From NCBI GenBank assembly GCA_040882255.1, contig JBBEBP010000007.1, positions 62,001 to 126,000 on the forward strand: a stretch of 64,000 bases of DNA. Reading direction: 5' to 3'. Under the pieces are notes generated by a model that was not told where the DNA came from, ran no database searches, and was given only the letters and a program-made list of their open reading frames with translations. The DNA comes from PWQG01 sp040882255. GTDB taxonomy: Bacteria > Pseudomonadota > Gammaproteobacteria > Pseudomonadales > Pseudohongiellaceae. The position numbers were made by a program, and so were the translations under genes. This document shows, one piece after another, positions 40,393 to 49,787 of this stretch. Positions within the stretch are counted from its first letter, which is position 1; every line of letters starts with the position of its first letter.

Positions 40393-42106
40393 TGGATCTC
40401 CAATGACTGCCGGCTGGCGGCTGTACCTGGTGTGGTTGCTGCTGATCGCCGCCGTCGTCCTGGTCGCTGTCAAGGTGGTCAGTCTGCATGTCCTGCAGAG
40501 TGATTTTCTGCGGGAGCAGGGGGACGCGCGAACAGTGCGGACCGAGCCATTGGTCGCCCATCGCGGCATGATAACGGACCGGAATGGCGAACCGCTGGCC
40601 ATCAGTTCGCCGGTCAAGTCACTGTGGCTCAACCCCCAGGAGATCGCTGGACGCGACGATGATATCCGCCGTCTTGCGGCTGCTATGGAGCTGGATGCCG
40701 GGGAGCTCTCGGCGCGTATCGCCATGAACGCCGAACGGGAATTCATCTACCTGCAGCGCCGGCTTCCCCCTGCTCGAGCCGATCGCGTTCTTGCCCTGGG
40801 GGTGCCGGGTGTCTACGCCCGCCAGGAATACCAGCGCTACTACCCGCAAGGCGAGGTGGCCGCGCATCTGGTCGGATTCAGCAATATTGATGACGTGGGC
40901 CAGGAAGGGATTGAGCTGGCGTTTGATGAGTGGTTGCAGGGGATCCCGGGGCGCAAACAGGTCATCAAGGACCGGCGGGGTCGCATCGTCCGGGAGCTCA
41001 ATACCATTGAGACGGCCCAGCCCGGGAAAACGCTGGAACTGAGCATTGATTTCCGCTTGCAGAGCCTGGCCTACCGGGAGTTGAAGGAAGCGTATATCCA
41101 TCGTGGTGCGCGCTCGGCGACGGCCGTGGTACTCGATGTAGAAAGCGGCGAAGTGCTGGCCATGGTCAATCAGCCTTCATTCAACCCCAACAATCGTGGC
41201 GGACTGAGTGATTTCGGTGCTCTGCGGAACCGGGCCATGACTGATCAGTTCGAGCCGGGGTCCACCATCAAGGCCTTTACTGCGGTGGCGGCCCTGGAGA
41301 GCGGACGCTACACACCGGAGACCATCATCGACACAAGCCCGGGCCGAATTCGTGTGGGCCGGGATTACGTCAGCGATCGCGGTCGGGACTATGGCGAACT
41401 GACACTGGAACAGGTGCTGGTGAAATCCAGCAATGTCGGCACTTCCAGGATTGCGCTGGATATCGGTCACGAGCCGCTGCGGGACGTCCTGCAACGTGTC
41501 GGTTTCGGGGAAGGCACGGCGACCGGCTTTCCCGGCGAGCAGGCCGGCACGCTGCCCAATCACCGTGTCTGGCACGACATCGAGGTGGCCACCCTGTCCT
41601 TCGGCTACGGCCTTTCCACATCGGCCCTCAAGCTGGCCCAGGCCTACTCGGTCATTGCCAGTGACGGGGTCCGTAAGCCGGTCACCCTGCTCAAGGACGG
41701 CGGCGGAATGATCAACAGCGAGTACGCGCAGCAAGTCATCGACAAGGATGTGACCCGGCAGGTGAAGTCGATCCTCGAAGCCGTCGTGGATCCGGATAAA
41801 GGAGGATTCGAGGCAGCAAGTGTACCCTTTTATTCGGTCGCTGGAAAAACAGGCACCGCCCGGGTGGTGGGAGCCGGTGGCTATGAGGATGAGCTGCACA
41901 ATTCGATGTTTGCCGGCTATGCACCGGCGGACGATCCCGAAATCGTAGTGGTAGTCATCATCAATGAGCCCCAGGGGGGGCAACACTACGGCAGCGAGGT
42001 GGCCGCACCGGTGTTCTCGCGCATCGCAGCGGGCGCCATGCGGATACTGGGTGTCAGGCCCGACCGGGCGAACGCGGCCGACACGGTGCAACTGAGTGCC
42101 CGATGA
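40379..42106 (+). CDS. ftsI: Septal peptidoglycan transpeptidase FtsI (PBP3)
   Basis: 575-residue class B penicillin-binding protein. One N-terminal anchor (about 12-33), a pedestal domain starting HRGMITDRNGEPLAI, then the transpeptidase domain with Ser295 in STIK (295-298), SSN at 350-352 and KTGT at 490-493. It cross-links septal peptidoglycan with FtsW and is the target of aztreonam-type beta-lactams. It overlaps ftsL by 14 bases. Confidence 0.97.
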   Translation: MTQNDGSPMTAGWRLYLVWLLLIAAVVLVAVKVVSLHVLQSDFLREQGDARTVRTEPLVAHRGMITDRNGEPLAISSPVKSLWLNPQEIAGRDDDIRRLAAAMELDAGELSARIAMNAEREFIYLQRRLPPARADRVLALGVPGVYARQEYQRYYPQGEVAAHLVGFSNIDDVGQEGIELAFDEWLQGIPGRKQVIKDRRGRIVRELNTIETAQPGKTLELSIDFRLQSLAYRELKEAYIHRGARSATAVVLDVESGEVLAMVNQPSFNPNNRGGLSDFGALRNRAMTDQFEPGSTIKAFTAVAALESGRYTPETIIDTSPGRIRVGRDYVSDRGRDYGELTLEQVLVKSSNVGTSRIALDIGHEPLRDVLQRVGFGEGTATGFPGEQAGTLPNHRVWHDIEVATLSFGYGLSTSALKLAQAYSVIASDGVRKPVTLLKDGGGMINSEYAQQVIDKDVTRQVKSILEAVVDPDKGGFEAASVPFYSVAGKTGTARVVGAGGYEDELHNSMFAGYAPADDPEIVVVVIINEPQGGQHYGSEVAAPVFSRIAAGAMRILGVRPDRANAADTVQLSAR

Positions 42107-42109
42107 GGT

Positions 42110-43675
42110 ATGACCATCATGACGACGGCAGAGAAGATCGTGAATAAGAAAACGACACTCCAGAGTCTGTTGAAAGGCATGCTGCAGGAAGGCGTGGGCG
42201 ATCCGGCCATGTTGTCAGTGCCGGTGAGCGGAATGAGCATGGACAGCAGGCAACTGCGGCAGGGCGACCTGTTCATCGCCTGCTTTGGACGCAACCACGA
42301 TGCCCGGGATTATATTGACATGGCCATCGCCAACGGCGCGACTGCCGTACTGGCGCAGGCCGGTGGTGAGTGGCGCGATTCGATGTGGCGCGGACCGGTT
42401 CCGGTTCTGGTGCTGGACAATCTGACCGCGCAGATCAGTCATCTGGCGGCCCGTTTCTACGGAGAACCGGGTGCGCAGTTGACCGTGACCGGCGTCACCG
42501 GAACCAACGGCAAGACCAGTTGTACACAGTTCCTGGCCCAGGCGTTGACGAAACTGGAAGAGCCCTGCGGGGTCATCGGCACCCTCGGAGCCGGCGTGTA
42601 TCCTTCGCTGGATGATACCGGATATACCACGCCAGGCCCCGTGGATGTTCAGCATCATCTGCATGAATTTCTGTCGCGCGGCGCCGGACACGCTGTCATT
42701 GAAGCGTCCTCCCAGGGCCTGCACCAACACCGCCTGGCAGCCGTGCCATTCCGGGCGGCAATATTCACCAACCTGACGCGGGATCATCTGGACTACCACG
42801 ACAGCATGGATGCCTATGGTGATGCCAAGAAGCGGCTGTTTCTTGGCGAGGCACTGCGGACCGCAGTGGTCAATGCCGATGACCCATACGGCATCACCAT
42901 CCTCGATGCCCTGTCACCGCAGGTACGTGCCTTGACGTACAGCGTTTCCGGGGCGCGGGCCGATGTCAGTGTCCCACGGCTCGAATACCTGCCCGCCGGC
43001 TACCGGGCCGAACTCTCCACGCCCTGGGGGGCAGCGCAGCTGGAAGGCAATCTGCTTGGCCAGTTCAATATCAGCAATATGCTGGCCGTACTGTGCGCCT
43101 TGATGACCATGCCGGCCCGTAACGCAAGCGAACCCGATTTCTCCCGCATCATTCAGGTGCTGGCTGCGCTCAAGCCAGTCAGTGGCCGGATGGAAGTGGT
43201 GGGGCAGGCGGCAGGTGTCACCGCTGTCGTGGATTATGCGCATACGCCCGATGCGCTGAAGAGCGCGCTTGCTGCATTGCGCAGTCACGCGGATGGAGCA
43301 GTTCATTGTGTGTTCGGTTGCGGCGGGAATCGGGATCAGGGCAAGCGGCCCATGATGGCCGAAGTGGCCGAGCGGGGCGCGGATCACCTGGTGATCACCG
43401 ATGACAATCCCCGGCTGGAGGATGCCGACCATATCATCCGGCAGATTCTGCTGGGACTGGATGACCGGGACAGGGCTGTTGTAGAGCGCGATCGGGCCAA
43501 TGCGATTCGCACGGCCATTCTGGCGGCACAGCCGGGCGACATCGTGCTGGTCGCCGGAAAGGGGCATGAAAACTATCAGGATGTGGGCGGTCAGCGTATG
43601 GCCTTCAGTGACGTGGCCCAGGTACGTCTGGTACTGAACGAGCGTGCCGGGCTACAGGGGGATGACACGAAGTGA
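42110..43675 (+). CDS. murE: UDP-MurNAc-L-Ala-D-Glu:meso-diaminopimelate ligase MurE
   Basis: 521-residue Mur ligase. The ATP P-loop is GVTGTNGKTSC, the carbamylated-lysine region DHLDYHDSMDAYGDAK, and the substrate-selecting motif DNPR (432-435) marks meso-diaminopimelate, not lysine, as substrate, as expected for a Gram-negative. Length is slightly above E. coli (495) because of an N-terminal extension of about 20 residues. It overlaps murF by GTGA. Confidence 0.97.
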   Translation: MTIMTTAEKIVNKKTTLQSLLKGMLQEGVGDPAMLSVPVSGMSMDSRQLRQGDLFIACFGRNHDARDYIDMAIANGATAVLAQAGGEWRDSMWRGPVPVLVLDNLTAQISHLAARFYGEPGAQLTVTGVTGTNGKTSCTQFLAQALTKLEEPCGVIGTLGAGVYPSLDDTGYTTPGPVDVQHHLHEFLSRGAGHAVIEASSQGLHQHRLAAVPFRAAIFTNLTRDHLDYHDSMDAYGDAKKRLFLGEALRTAVVNADDPYGITILDALSPQVRALTYSVSGARADVSVPRLEYLPAGYRAELSTPWGAAQLEGNLLGQFNISNMLAVLCALMTMPARNASEPDFSRIIQVLAALKPVSGRMEVVGQAAGVTAVVDYAHTPDALKSALAALRSHADGAVHCVFGCGGNRDQGKRPMMAEVAERGADHLVITDDNPRLEDADHIIRQILLGLDDRDRAVVERDRANAIRTAILAAQPGDIVLVAGKGHENYQDVGGQRMAFSDVAQVRLVLNERAGLQGDDTK

Positions 43676-45051
43676 TTCCTTCCGAAAATACATTATCTGC
43701 GCTGGAAGAGCTGTTATCCGCCCGCCTTTTGGGGCCGGATGCCACTTTTCATGGTGTCAGCACGGATACACGGCGGCTGCAACCCGGCGAGCTCTACGTG
43801 GCACTGCGCGGCGAACACTTCGACGGCAACGCTTTCATCCGGGAGGCCGCCGCTGGTGGCGCCGCCGGAGCGGTTGTGGAGCAGCCTCTCATGGACGTCG
43901 AGCTGGGACAGTTGCAGGTTGATGATGGTGTGTTGGCGCTGGGGAAGCTGGGCGGGATAAGCCGGCAGGCCTCAGATGCCTGCTTCCTGGCCATTACCGG
44001 AAGCCAGGGGAAGACGACGGTCAAGGAAATGGCGGGTGCCATCTGTGAATCCCGGGCGGCCACTCTTGTGACTTCGGGCAACCTGAACAATGCCATTGGC
44101 GTACCGCTGACGCTGCTGAGGCTGGAGACATCACATCGGTATGCGGTGATTGAGCTCGGAGCCAGTGCGCGCGGTGAAATTGCAGAAACCGTGGCACTGG
44201 TTCAGCCGGATGCGGCACTGATCAACAATGCGGCGGCCACTCATGTGGAGGGCTTCGGTTCGCTGGACGGAGTGGTCGAGGGCAAGGGCGAGATCATTGA
44301 CGGGGTACGCAGCGGAGGCGCCGTCGTGCTCAATGCTGATGATCCGGCCTTTCCACGATGGCGGGAACGCGCTGCCGGCCTTCGTCTCGTCACGTTCAGT
44401 CTGCACGATAAGGAAGCGGATTTTTACGCGCGCGATGTGGAGCTGGATGGAACGGTCAGCCGCTTTGTCATGCGCACACCGGAAGGAACAGTCGGGGTCA
44501 GGCTGATGCTTCCTGGTCGCCACAATGTCGCCAACGCGCTCGCGGCAGCCGCGTTATGTCACTGCGCCGGCATTGACGGCGCAGCGATTGCCAGGGCGCT
44601 GGAGACGGTCCGGCCCGTCAGTGGGCGACTGGAAACGCTGCCCGGTCTGCACGGCAGTGTGTTGCTGGATGACAGCTACAACGCCAGCCCTTCCTCCTTC
44701 CGTGCTGCTGTCGATGTGCTGGTGGCACTGGCGGTCAGCCGGCAGCGCCGGGCGATCGTCATCACCGGGGTCATGGCCGAGTTGGGTAGCGAGGCCGCCG
44801 AACTGCACCGGCAGGCCGGCGCCTATGCTCGTTCACTCGGCGTCGAGGAATTGTGGGCGCTCGGTCCCTGTAGCGATGACTGGTGCGAGGGGTTTGGCGC
44901 CGGTGCGCGGAAGTTCGCATCGCACGAAGAGATCGTGTCCCATGCTGAACATGCGCTGGGCGAAGATCATGCCGTTCTGGTCAAGGGCTCACGCAGTGCG
45001 GCCATGGACCGCATCATTGATGCATTGAGAATAAAGGGAGATTCTTTCTGA
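43672..45051 (+). CDS. murF: UDP-MurNAc-tripeptide:D-Ala-D-Ala ligase MurF
   Basis: 459 residues from a GTG at 43672 overlapping the murE stop. P-loop ITGSQGKTTVKE, the Mur-ligase NAAATHVEGFGS block, and the C-terminal LDDSYNASPSSFRAA. It adds the D-Ala-D-Ala made by Ddl (downstream) to the tripeptide, completing the cytoplasmic pentapeptide. The stop overlaps the mraY start by one base. Confidence 0.97.
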   Translation: MIPSENTLSALEELLSARLLGPDATFHGVSTDTRRLQPGELYVALRGEHFDGNAFIREAAAGGAAGAVVEQPLMDVELGQLQVDDGVLALGKLGGISRQASDACFLAITGSQGKTTVKEMAGAICESRAATLVTSGNLNNAIGVPLTLLRLETSHRYAVIELGASARGEIAETVALVQPDAALINNAAATHVEGFGSLDGVVEGKGEIIDGVRSGGAVVLNADDPAFPRWRERAAGLRLVTFSLHDKEADFYARDVELDGTVSRFVMRTPEGTVGVRLMLPGRHNVANALAAAALCHCAGIDGAAIARALETVRPVSGRLETLPGLHGSVLLDDSYNASPSSFRAAVDVLVALAVSRQRRAIVITGVMAELGSEAAELHRQAGAYARSLGVEELWALGPCSDDWCEGFGAGARKFASHEEIVSHAEHALGEDHAVLVKGSRSAAMDRIIDALRIKGDSF

Positions 45052-46133
45052 TGCTGGTCTGGCTGTCCGATTACCTGGCGCAATTCAACAGTGGCTTCAC
45101 GGTCATTCAGTACATCACTGTGCGCGGCATACTGGGCATTCTTACGGCACTGATTGCCGCACTGCTCATCGGTCCGGCCATGATCCGCCGTCTGAACCGG
45201 CACCAGATCGGCCAGGTGGTCAGGGATGATGGGCCGGAGTCACACTTCAGCAAGGCGGGCACCCCGACAATGGGCGGCGCTCTCATCCTGGTGAGCGTTG
45301 CGCTGAGCACGCTGCTCTGGGCTGATCTCAGCAGCCACTATGTATGGGTGGTCCTGCTGGTCACGCTGCTGTTTGGCGCTGTCGGCTGGGTGGATGATTA
45401 TCGCAAGGTGGTCAAGAAGGATCCTGTGGGGCTACCGGCACGCTGGAAGTACTTCTGGCAATCCGCCATCGGCCTGAGTGCGGCATTGTTCCTTTACCTG
45501 TCCGCTACCGACCCTGCGCAAACCGCTTACATCATACCGTTCTTCAAGGGAGTGTCCCTGGATGTGGGTGTGTTGTTCGTGGTGATCACCTATTTCGTCA
45601 TCGTGGGCAGCAGCAATGCCGTCAACCTCACCGACGGGCTGGACGGTCTGGCCATCATGCCCACCGTCATGGTGGGCAGCGCCCTGGGGGTCATCGCCTA
45701 CCTGGCCGGCCATGTGGAATTTTCACAGTATTTGCAGATTCCGTATATCACCGGCGCCGGCGAGCTGGTCATTTTCTGTGGAGCATTGCTGGGCGCGGGA
45801 TTGGGTTTTCTCTGGTTCAACACCTATCCCGCCCAGGTGTTTATGGGTGATGTGGGTGCTCTGGCGCTGGGTGCGGCGCTGGGAATGGTGGCGGTGGTTG
45901 CGCGTCACGAGATCGTGTTATTCATCATGGGCGGAATATTCGTCGCCGAGACGGTTTCCGTCATTTTGCAGGTGGCCTCCTACAAGTTGACCGGCCAGAG
46001 GATTTTCCGGATGGCGCCCCTGCACCATCACTATGAACTGAAGGGCTGGCCGGAGCCGCGCGTGGTCGTGCGGTTCTGGATCATTACCGTCATGCTCGTG
46101 CTCATCGGGCTGGCCACATTGAAACTTCGATAA
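45051..46133 (+). CDS. mraY: Phospho-N-acetylmuramoyl-pentapeptide transferase MraY
   Basis: 360 residues, ten membrane helices. The active-site signatures are VDDYRKVVKK (the DD pair), VNLTDGLDGLAIMP with GLDGL, MGDVGALALGAALG and the histidine triad PLHHHYELKG. It transfers the sugar-pentapeptide to undecaprenyl phosphate, making lipid I in the inner membrane. Confidence 0.98.
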   Translation: MLVWLSDYLAQFNSGFTVIQYITVRGILGILTALIAALLIGPAMIRRLNRHQIGQVVRDDGPESHFSKAGTPTMGGALILVSVALSTLLWADLSSHYVWVVLLVTLLFGAVGWVDDYRKVVKKDPVGLPARWKYFWQSAIGLSAALFLYLSATDPAQTAYIIPFFKGVSLDVGVLFVVITYFVIVGSSNAVNLTDGLDGLAIMPTVMVGSALGVIAYLAGHVEFSQYLQIPYITGAGELVIFCGALLGAGLGFLWFNTYPAQVFMGDVGALALGAALGMVAVVARHEIVLFIMGGIFVAETVSVILQVASYKLTGQRIFRMAPLHHHYELKGWPEPRVVVRFWIITVMLVLIGLATLKLR

Positions 46134-46150
46134 CCGGACGACACGGGACC

Positions 46151-47521
46151 ATGCGTAGCGAGGAAAAGACACAGGAAGCGGCAACACTGATCGTCGGTCT
46201 GGGACGGACCGGACTTTCGTGTGCGCGCTATTTCCGTTCCCGTGGCCGGCCGTTCCGGATCATGGATAGCCGATTCAGTCCGCCGGCCCTGGCAGAGTTC
46301 CGCCGAGCCTTTCCGGATGTGGAGCCTGTTCTTGGCGGATTTTCCCGTAAAGAGATTCTGTCCGCCGGCGAGATCGTGCTCAGTCCGGGAATCAGTCTGG
46401 CCACGCCGGAGATTGCCGAGGCCGTGCAGCTGGGCATTCCGGTCATCGGTGATATTGATATCTTCAGTCGTGCGGTCAGTGAGCCGGTGGCTGCCGTGAC
46501 GGGATCCAATGGCAAAAGCACGGTGGTGACACTGCTTGGTGAGATGGCGCGCGAAGCCGGTCTGAAAGTCGGTGTGGGAGGTAATCTGGATGGTCGCGCC
46601 AGCATGCCCGCCCTGGATCTGCTGCGCACTGGAGTACATGATCTGTATGTGCTGGAGCTGTCCAGTTTCCAGCTGGAAACCACACAACAGCTGAATGCCC
46701 GGGCCGCAGTGGTGCTCAATGTGTCGGAGGACCATCTGGACCGCTACGAGAGCATGCAGCAGTACCGGGCCGCCAAGCTGCGGATATTTAACGGCTGCCA
46801 GTACAGGGTCGTCAATCTTGACGATCCTCTGGCGCAGCCGGATACGCTCCCGGATGACCGGGTTCTGCGTTATGGATTGTCGGCACCGGAACGCGACGGT
46901 GATTTCGGAGTGGTCAGCCACGAGGGGCAACGTTGGCTAGTGCAGGGCCGCCGGCGCCTGGTGGCAGTCAGTGAGCTGCGCCTGGTGGGGGAGCACAATC
47001 TCTCCAATGTGCTGGCCGCGCTGGCAATGGGGACTGCCGTGGGCTTGTCCGAACCGTCCATGGTGGAAGCGGTTCGCCAGTTCCGCGGACTGCCGCATCG
47101 CTGCCAATGGGTCGGAGAGTATAAAGGCGTGGCCTGGTTCAATGATTCAAAAGGAACCAATGTGGCGGCGGCAATGAATGCCATTTCCAGCGTGGCCAAC
47201 AGCATACCGGGTCAGGTCATACTGATTGCGGGAGGTGTGAGCAAGGGCGCTGATTTCCGGATAATGGTGCCGGTGTTGCGGGGACACGTCGGGACAGTGG
47301 TACTGATCGGCCAGGATGCCGGGCAGCTGGAAGAGGCCTTCTCCGATGTCGCTGATATTCAACGGGCGGCCAGTCTGGATGAGGCCGTCTCGATGGCGGC
47401 AGCGATCGCATCGCCGGGCGATGCCGTGCTGCTGTCGCCGGCCTGCGCGAGTTTCGACATGTTCCAGGATTTCGCTCACCGGGGTCGGGTATTCACCGCG
47501 GCCGTGGAGGCGTTGCAATGA
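46151..47521 (+). CDS. murD: UDP-MurNAc-L-alanine:D-glutamate ligase MurD
   Basis: 456 residues with the three Mur-ligase domains: an N-terminal Rossmann domain (LIVGLGRTGLSCARYF), the ATP domain (P-loop AVTGSNGKSTVVTL; LNVSEDHLDRY) and a C-terminal domain (WFNDSKGTNVAA). It adds D-glutamate to UDP-MurNAc-L-Ala, the step after MurC. Its stop overlaps ftsW by ATGA. Confidence 0.97.
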   Translation: MRSEEKTQEAATLIVGLGRTGLSCARYFRSRGRPFRIMDSRFSPPALAEFRRAFPDVEPVLGGFSRKEILSAGEIVLSPGISLATPEIAEAVQLGIPVIGDIDIFSRAVSEPVAAVTGSNGKSTVVTLLGEMAREAGLKVGVGGNLDGRASMPALDLLRTGVHDLYVLELSSFQLETTQQLNARAAVVLNVSEDHLDRYESMQQYRAAKLRIFNGCQYRVVNLDDPLAQPDTLPDDRVLRYGLSAPERDGDFGVVSHEGQRWLVQGRRRLVAVSELRLVGEHNLSNVLAALAMGTAVGLSEPSMVEAVRQFRGLPHRCQWVGEYKGVAWFNDSKGTNVAAAMNAISSVANSIPGQVILIAGGVSKGADFRIMVPVLRGHVGTVVLIGQDAGQLEEAFSDVADIQRAASLDEAVSMAAAIASPGDAVLLSPACASFDMFQDFAHRGRVFTAAVEALQ

Positions 47522-48696
47522 GAATGGTGGAGCCGGCAACACAGAGTATTTCCCCCAGCGCACGGTGGCTGGATTCAGCGCCCAACCGATTGCTGGTATT
47601 GCTGCTGACGTTCCTGGCGTTCGGTATCCTGATGATGACGTCCGCCTCGGTGGAAGTGGCCAGCAGCCAGTATGGTGACCCGTTTTTCTTCACCCGCCGG
47701 CAGCTGTTCTTTTCGGTAGTGGGGCTGGTGGCTGTCTTCATCACCGTCCAGGTGCCGTTGCGGGTGTGGTACCAGAACAGTGGTCTGATGTTGCTGGCGG
47801 TGGCATTCCTGCTGCTGCTGGTGTTGATCCCGGGAGTGGGAACGGTGGTCAACGGCAGCGCGCGCTGGATAGACCTCGGATTCTATCGGCTGCAACCTTC
47901 CGAACTCGGCAAGATATTCCTGGTGATCTACATGGCGGCGTTTCTCCAGCGCCGTCACCGGGAAGTCAGGGAGGACTGGTCCGGTTTCGTCAAGCCGGTG
48001 GCTGTCATCGCGGCCATGGCTCTGATGCTGCAGCTGGAGCCCGATCACGGCGCGATGGTCATCGTCGTGGCGGCGGGATTCGGCATGCTGTTTCTCGGTG
48101 GAGCACGACTGCACCGCTTCCTGCTGGTCGTGCTGCTCGGTGTGCTGGCCATCGTGGGGCTGGCGTTGACGAGGCCCTATGTCATCAGCCGACTGACTTC
48201 CTTTCTCAATCCCTGGGCTTCGGAGTACGTCTATGGGGAAGGCTACCAGCTGACCCAGGCGTTGATTGCGTTCGGCCGGGGAGAGTGGTTCGGCGCCGGT
48301 CTGGGGAACAGTCTGCAGAAGCTCTACTTTCTGCCGGAGGCCCACACGGATTTCGTTGTTGCCATCATTGCAGAGGAGCTGGGGGTACCGGGCATTCTGC
48401 TGGTCATCGTGTTGTTCAGCCTGCTGGTGGCGACTGCCATGAGGACCGGGCGAAAAGCAGAGCGTTATGGTCAGCGATTCGGTGCTTTCGTGGCCTACGG
48501 CATCGCCATCCTGTTCTCCTCACAGGCCTTCATCAATCTGGGAGTGAATACCGGGCTGCTGCCCACCAAGGGACTGACGTTGCCGTTCTTCAGTTACGGC
48601 GGTAACAGTCTGCTGGCAAGCTGTTTCATGGTCGCCTTGTTGATGCGGATCCAGTACGAGACTGCGCTGGCTGGCCGGCAGGGAGGTGGCAGATGA
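47518..48696 (+). CDS. ftsW: Septal peptidoglycan glycosyltransferase FtsW
   Basis: 392-residue SEDS protein with about ten membrane helices. Conserved blocks are LIPGVGTVVNGSARWIDLG, LQPSELGKIF, QLEPDHGAMVIV and the C-terminal GLLPTKGLTLPFFSYGG. It polymerises septal glycan with FtsI. It overlaps murD and murG by four bases each, a sign of translational coupling. Confidence 0.97.
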   Translation: MRMVEPATQSISPSARWLDSAPNRLLVLLLTFLAFGILMMTSASVEVASSQYGDPFFFTRRQLFFSVVGLVAVFITVQVPLRVWYQNSGLMLLAVAFLLLLVLIPGVGTVVNGSARWIDLGFYRLQPSELGKIFLVIYMAAFLQRRHREVREDWSGFVKPVAVIAAMALMLQLEPDHGAMVIVVAAGFGMLFLGGARLHRFLLVVLLGVLAIVGLALTRPYVISRLTSFLNPWASEYVYGEGYQLTQALIAFGRGEWFGAGLGNSLQKLYFLPEAHTDFVVAIIAEELGVPGILLVIVLFSLLVATAMRTGRKAERYGQRFGAFVAYGIAILFSSQAFINLGVNTGLLPTKGLTLPFFSYGGNSLLASCFMVALLMRIQYETALAGRQGGGR

Positions 48697-49787
48697 CGGA
48701 AAAGGCAGTACTGATCATGGCGGCCGGCACCGGGGGGCACATTTTCCCGGCACTGAGCATTGCGGAGTCTCTCCAGCGATCGGGTTGCACTGTGCATTGG
48801 CTCGGAACGCCGGAGGGGATGGAGGCGGATATCGTGCGCCGCAACGGCATTCCCCTGCATTGCGTCACGGTGCGCGGTCTGCGCGGTAAGGGGGTTGCGG
48901 GCCTGCTGCTGGCGCCATTCATGGTGCTGCGGGCAATGGTGCAGGTGCTGCGTGTACTGCGCAATGTGCGTCCGGTTTGTGTATTGGGTATGGGCGGCTA
49001 TGTCACCGGCCCCGGCGGAGCGGCCGCATGGCTGTCGCGCCGCCCGCTGGTGATTCATGAACAGAATGCCATTGCCGGTTTCAGTAACCGCCTGTTGCGG
49101 TACATCGCTGCGGCTGTGGCTGAGAGTTTTCCGGGGACGTTCGGCTCCTCGGCCCGTGCGATCTGCACGGGTAATCCCGTCCGTGCCGATATCGAGGTAT
49201 TGCCGGCCGCCCGCCCCATGGCGCACGGCGGGCCGTTGCGGCTGCTGGTGCTGGGAGGCAGCCGTGGTGCCGAGGCCATCAACAATACCGTGCCTCTGGC
49301 TGTCAGCGCCATGAAAGCGTCGGGCCGGCCCGCTGTCTGGCATCAGGCGGGACGCGACAAGATCGCCATAGCCCGCGACAACTATCTGAAGGCTGACCTG
49401 GCCTTGAATGACGGCTGCCGGGTGGAGCCGTTCATCGAGGATATGGAAAAAGCATATGACTGGGCAGATCTGGTTATCTGCCGGGCCGGCGCGACGACGG
49501 TGGCGGAGCTGGCCGCCGCGGGTCTGCCATCCGTGCTGATTCCGTTTCCGCATGCCGTGGATGATCACCAGACCGCGAACGCGCGCTGGCTCAGTCAGAG
49601 CGGTGCGGCGATTCTGTTACACCAGCGCGACTGCTCGGGTGAGGCGCTGGCCGAACTGCTTGAACATTACACGAACAATCCGGGTTTGCTTCATGGAATG
49701 GCTGACGCGGCGCGGTCGCTGGCCCGGCCCGGTGCCGCCGACCGGGTGGCATCGATCTGTATGGAGGTATGCCGTGGCGATGGATAG
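48693..49787 (+). CDS. murG: UDP-GlcNAc:lipid I N-acetylglucosaminyltransferase MurG
   Basis: 364-residue GT-B glycosyltransferase making lipid II on the inner face of the membrane. The N-terminal glycine loop AAGTGGHIFPALS is at about residues 10-22, VLGMGGYVTGPGG is the second, and the UDP-binding GGSRGAEAIN and CRAGATTVAELAAAGLPSVL lie in the C domain. Its 3' end overlaps murC. Confidence 0.97.
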   Translation: MTEKAVLIMAAGTGGHIFPALSIAESLQRSGCTVHWLGTPEGMEADIVRRNGIPLHCVTVRGLRGKGVAGLLLAPFMVLRAMVQVLRVLRNVRPVCVLGMGGYVTGPGGAAAWLSRRPLVIHEQNAIAGFSNRLLRYIAAAVAESFPGTFGSSARAICTGNPVRADIEVLPAARPMAHGGPLRLLVLGGSRGAEAINNTVPLAVSAMKASGRPAVWHQAGRDKIAIARDNYLKADLALNDGCRVEPFIEDMEKAYDWADLVICRAGATTVAELAAAGLPSVLIPFPHAVDDHQTANARWLSQSGAAILLHQRDCSGEALAELLEHYTNNPGLLHGMADAARSLARPGAADRVASICMEVCRGDG